Shown: positions 61,801 to 64,000 of the stretch, piece after piece
Position numbering within the stretch: position 1 is the first letter of the stretch
Layout of the letters: every line of letters starts with the position of its first letter
From: Kaistella gelatinilytica
GTDB taxonomy: Bacteria; Bacteroidota; Bacteroidia; Flavobacteriales; Weeksellaceae
Direction of reading: 5' to 3'
Assembly (NCBI RefSeq): GCF_015679325.1
Contig: NZ_JADPVI010000003.1
Coordinates: 186,001 to 250,000 of the forward strand
Length of the DNA: 64,000 nt
Position numbers and translations under genes: made by a program
The notes under the pieces: model-generated
Told to the model about the DNA's origin: nothing
The model's database searches: none
The model's input: the letters and a program-made list of their open reading frames with translations, nothing else

Positions 61801-61860
61801 GATAATTTGTTAAGTTGAAAATGTGCGAATAAAGTTGCATTATCAAATTAACGAATTTTC
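61801..61860. repeat. Imperfect inverted repeat with GATAATTTG arms
   Basis: Arms 61801-61822 and 61839-61860 pair at 17 of 22 positions around a 16-base loop. The AATTTTCAAATT phrase then repeats to 61874. It fills the ftsZ-yqeY spacer. Confidence 0.6.
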
Positions 61861-61880
61861 AAATTTTCAAATTAAAAATT

Positions 61881-62327
61881 ATGAGCTTAGAAATAATCAT
61901 CAGCGACGCCATTAAAGATGCAATGCGTGCAAAAGATAAAGTGGCATTAGACGCATTGCGTGCGGTGAAATCACAGATCTTATTATTAAAAACAGAAGCA
62001 AAAGGTGCCGATGTTTCTGCTGAGCAGGAAATTGCAATCTTGCAACGAATGATCAAGCAGCGTAAAGATTCTTTTGATCAGTTTACGGCGCAAAACAGAA
62101 GCGATTTAGCTGAAGTTGAAGATGCGCAGTCAAAAATCATTGAAAAGTATCTTCCGCAGCAATTGTCAGTGGAAGAATTAGAAGCGGAAATGAAGAAAAT
62201 TATTTCCCAAACCGGTGCCGAAAGCGCCAAAGATATAGGAAAAGTAATGGGAATGGCGAGCAAAGCACTTGCCGGAAAAAGTGACGGAAAAAGCATTTCC
62301 GACATGGCAAAAAAATTACTTTCTTAG
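61881..62327 (+). CDS. GatB/YqeY domain protein
   Basis: A 148-residue protein of the YqeY type, which shares a helical domain with the tRNA-dependent amidotransferase subunit GatB. MSLEIIISDAIKDAMRAKDKVALDALRAVKSQ, KQRKDSFDQFTAQNRSDLAEVEDAQSKIIEKYLPQQLS and the final DIGKVMGMASKAL...DGKSISDMAKKLL segment match the family. It may bind tRNA or act in amidation quality control, but no activity is established. It follows ftsZ by 89 bases. A terminator lies 44 bases after the stop. Confidence 0.9.
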   Translation: MSLEIIISDAIKDAMRAKDKVALDALRAVKSQILLLKTEAKGADVSAEQEIAILQRMIKQRKDSFDQFTAQNRSDLAEVEDAQSKIIEKYLPQQLSVEELEAEMKKIISQTGAESAKDIGKVMGMASKALAGKSDGKSISDMAKKLLS

Positions 62328-62370
62328 TCTGTTATTAAGGATATTCAACCTTTGCATATCGATTTGATTG

Positions 62371-62404
62371 AAACCCGAAACATTTATTGTCTTCGGGTTT
62401 TTTC
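62371..62404 (+). terminator. Terminator after the dcw/yqeY region
   Basis: AAACCCGAA (62371-62379) pairs with TTCGGGTTT (62392-62400), then TTTTC. It closes the dcw-ftsZ-yqeY block. Confidence 0.85.
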
Positions 62405-62480
62405 TGCCAAAAAGACCATTATTGAAATTTGGAATGACTTTCATCATTTATTTAGATGAATTTAATAATTGAAAAAGCTT

Positions 62481-62488
62481 TAAATTTG
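62481..62488 (+). promoter_or_regulatory. -7 promoter box of the bacilliredoxin gene
   Basis: TAAATTTG matches the consensus, 37 bases before the ATG at 62526. Confidence 0.5.
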
Positions 62489-62525
62489 CAAACGAATATC
62501 TTTACAAACCCTAAATTATATAAAT

Positions 62526-62936
62526 ATGTATCCAGAAGATTTAGTAATGCCGATGAAGGCAGAACTTACCGATAAAGGTTTCCAGGATTTAACAACACCT
62601 GAAGCTGTAGATAATGCTATTAACAAAGAAGGAACAACCCTTTTAATGATCAACTCTGTATGCGGTTGTGCAGCAGGAGCAGCAAGACCGGGCGCTGTTT
62701 TCTCTTTAACAGGAGACAAAAAACCAGCAAACTTAGTAACTGTTTTTGCAGGTTACGATAAAGATGCTGTAGATGAAGCGCGTAAATTTTTAGCGCCGTT
62801 TCCTCCAAGTTCACCTTGTATTGCTCTATTTAAAGACGGCGAATTGGTTCACATGTTAGAAAGACACCATATCGAAGGAAATCCAGCCGGAGCAATCGCT
62901 GCAAATCTGCAAGCAGCTTACGACGAATATTGCTAA
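62526..62936 (+). CDS. Bacilliredoxin (BrxA/BrxB family)
   Basis: A 136-residue thioredoxin-fold protein of the YphP/YqiW family. In Firmicutes, BrxA and BrxB remove bacillithiol from oxidised proteins. The CGC active-site motif is at 46-48 (SVCGCAAG), followed by ARPGAVFSL and the C-terminal PPSSPCIALFKDGELVHMLERHHIEG, all typical of the family. Some flavobacteria make bacillithiol, so the function may be the same. It is a single-gene unit with its own promoter and terminator. Confidence 0.9.
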   Translation: MYPEDLVMPMKAELTDKGFQDLTTPEAVDNAINKEGTTLLMINSVCGCAAGAARPGAVFSLTGDKKPANLVTVFAGYDKDAVDEARKFLAPFPPSSPCIALFKDGELVHMLERHHIEGNPAGAIAANLQAAYDEYC

Positions 62937-62960
62937 AACTAAAGCTTTAGTTAAAATAGA

Positions 62961-62991
62961 AATTCCGTTCTGAAAAGAGCGGAATTTTTTT
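62961..62991 (+). terminator. Terminator of the bacilliredoxin gene
   Basis: AATTCCGTTCT pairs with AGAGCGGAATT (one G-U pair) around GAAA, then seven T. Confidence 0.9.
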
Positions 62992-63028
62992 GTGTCTTAA
63001 ACTTAACAACTCTTACCCCGAAAAATAT

Positions 63029-63036
63029 TATATTTG
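63029..63036 (+). promoter_or_regulatory. -7 promoter box of the GH3 gene (leaderless geometry)
   Basis: TATATTTG lies five bases (TCTAT) before the ATG at 63042, so transcription should begin at the start codon. Confidence 0.65.
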
Positions 63037-63041
63037 TCTAT

Positions 63042-64000
63042 ATGGCAACGAAAGCGCTTTTCAATACGGTAGTTAATTATTTTATTCGACAACGGATTGA
63101 TCAGATCCAGAATTTTATGAGTCGACCCCTTGAAACACAGAATGGCGTTTTGCTTTCTCAGCTTTTTCTCGCAGAAAATACCGATTACGGCAAAATTCAC
63201 GGTTTTAATTCGATTTCCTCTTATGAAGATTTTAGCAGGAATATTCCCATTGTTACCTACGAGGATTTCGAACCTTATATTGAGCAGGCGAGGCAGGGAA
63301 AACCTGATGTGATCTGGCCTGGTTACATTCGGAAATTTGCAAAATCCTCCGGAACGACGAATGCTAAAAGTAAATTTATACCTATTTCAGAAGAGAGTTT
63401 AGCAGACTGTCATTTTAAGGCAGGAAAAGATCTGGTTTCTATTTACGCCAATAATCATCCGGATAATTCCCTCTTTCTTAATAAAAATTTGCGTTTGGGC
63501 GGAAGTTCAGAACTCTACAAAGACTACAATACTAAATTCGGAGATCTATCCGCAATTATGATTGAAAACCTTCCTTTTTGGGTAGAAATCACAACAACAC
63601 CAAGCAAGAAAGTTTCCCTTATGTCGGAATGGGAAAGCAAACTTAAAGCGATCATTTCCGAAGTAAAAAATGAAGATGTAGGAAGTTTTACAGGCGTTCC
63701 GAGTTGGATGATGGTTTTACTGCAGAGAGTCTTAGCCGAAACAGGAAATAAAAACATTTCTGAACTGTGGCCAAATCTGGAAGTTTTTTTCCATGGCGGA
63801 ATCAGCTTTAAACCCTACAAAGAGCAATACCGAAAAATAATAGGAAAAGACATAAATTACTACGAAATATACAATGCTTCAGAAGGTTTTTTTGGAATTC
63901 AGGATCAAGCCGGAAGCGACGAAATGCTCCTCATGCTCGACTACGGAATTTTCTATGAATTTATTCCTATGGAAACTTTTGATCCCAAAAATTTAGAAGC
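63042..64000 (+). CDS. GH3 family adenylate-forming protein (partial, 3' end outside window)
   Basis: The first 319 residues of a GH3-type protein. In plants GH3 enzymes link amino acids to auxin or jasmonate; bacterial homologues in Bacteroidota have unknown acyl-amide substrates. MATKALFNTVVNYFIRQRID at the start, then TDYGKIHGFNSISSYEDFSRNIPIVTYEDFEPYIEQARQG and the ATP-loop FAKSSGTTNAKSKFIPIS, match the family. FFHGGISFKPYKEQY and YNASEGFFGIQ are the second and third adenylate-forming motifs. The gene continues past the window. Confidence 0.92.
   Translation, partial: MATKALFNTVVNYFIRQRIDQIQNFMSRPLETQNGVLLSQLFLAENTDYGKIHGFNSISSYEDFSRNIPIVTYEDFEPYIEQARQGKPDVIWPGYIRKFAKSSGTTNAKSKFIPISEESLADCHFKAGKDLVSIYANNHPDNSLFLNKNLRLGGSSELYKDYNTKFGDLSAIMIENLPFWVEITTTPSKKVSLMSEWESKLKAIISEVKNEDVGSFTGVPSWMMVLLQRVLAETGNKNISELWPNLEVFFHGGISFKPYKEQYRKIIGKDINYYEIYNASEGFFGIQDQAGSDEMLLMLDYGIFYEFIPMETFDPKNLE

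Overview
The window is chromosomal DNA from a low-GC member of the Bacteroidota, most likely the Flavobacteriia and close to Chryseobacterium or Kaistella (Weeksellaceae). The case rests on lineage hallmarks visible here: a secreted protein with a type IX secretion (T9SS) C-terminal sorting domain, a GLPGLI-family protein, DUF5686, DUF6973, DUF3127 and DUF2797 proteins, an S46 dipeptidyl-peptidase, an M56-TonB protein beside a BlaI repressor, near absence of Shine-Dalgarno sites, and many copies of the Bacteroidota promoter box TAnnTTTG. No phage, transposase, integrase or CRISPR array is visible. The naming at genus level is inference.

Layout. 1-10 kb: the 5' part of an EF-G2-like GTPase, a 650-base spacer with a 7 x 21-bp tandem repeat and a flavobacterial intergenic element, a 2-oxoglutarate/Fe(II) oxygenase divergent from menD (menaquinone), a DUF5686 outer-membrane protein, and a pabB/pabC pair (folate). 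9-20 kb: two paralogous membrane proteins, an AI-2E-family permease, DUF3820, a GlcG-like protein, uvrB, a BlaI/M56-TonB/GLPGLI/lipoprotein cluster with a visible operator, and a sugar dehydrogenase lipoprotein. 20-26 kb: accD, fbaA, nadK, a CBS protein, an EamA transporter, aat and DUF3127, followed by a Leu-Gly-Leu tRNA cluster. 26-45 kb: an AsmA-like giant, small lipoprotein, DUF2797, DUF389, a nucleotide-sugar epimerase, secA, a ROK kinase, msrA, a secreted nuclease, DPP7-like peptidase, T9SS cargo, GNAT, ysxC and an alpha/beta hydrolase.

45-62 kb is a complete division and cell-wall (dcw) cluster: mraZ, rsmH, ftsL, ftsI, murE, mraY, murD, ftsW, murG, murC, an unknown secreted protein, ftsQ, ftsA, ftsZ, then yqeY. 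murF and ddl are missing from it. MurE carries the DNPR motif, so the peptidoglycan is predicted to contain meso-diaminopimelate. Several dcw spacers hold different short palindromic repeats. The window ends with a bacilliredoxin and the start of a GH3-family gene.

The points most worth following up are the unknown exported protein translationally coupled between murC and ftsQ; a candidate small RNA with its own promoter and terminator (about 23.75-23.81 kb); a set of promoters placed so close to ATG that the mRNAs should be leaderless; a DUF3127 protein with an SSB-like tail; loss of zinc-binding cysteines in both AccD and the ROK kinase; and the operator-controlled M56-TonB operon.
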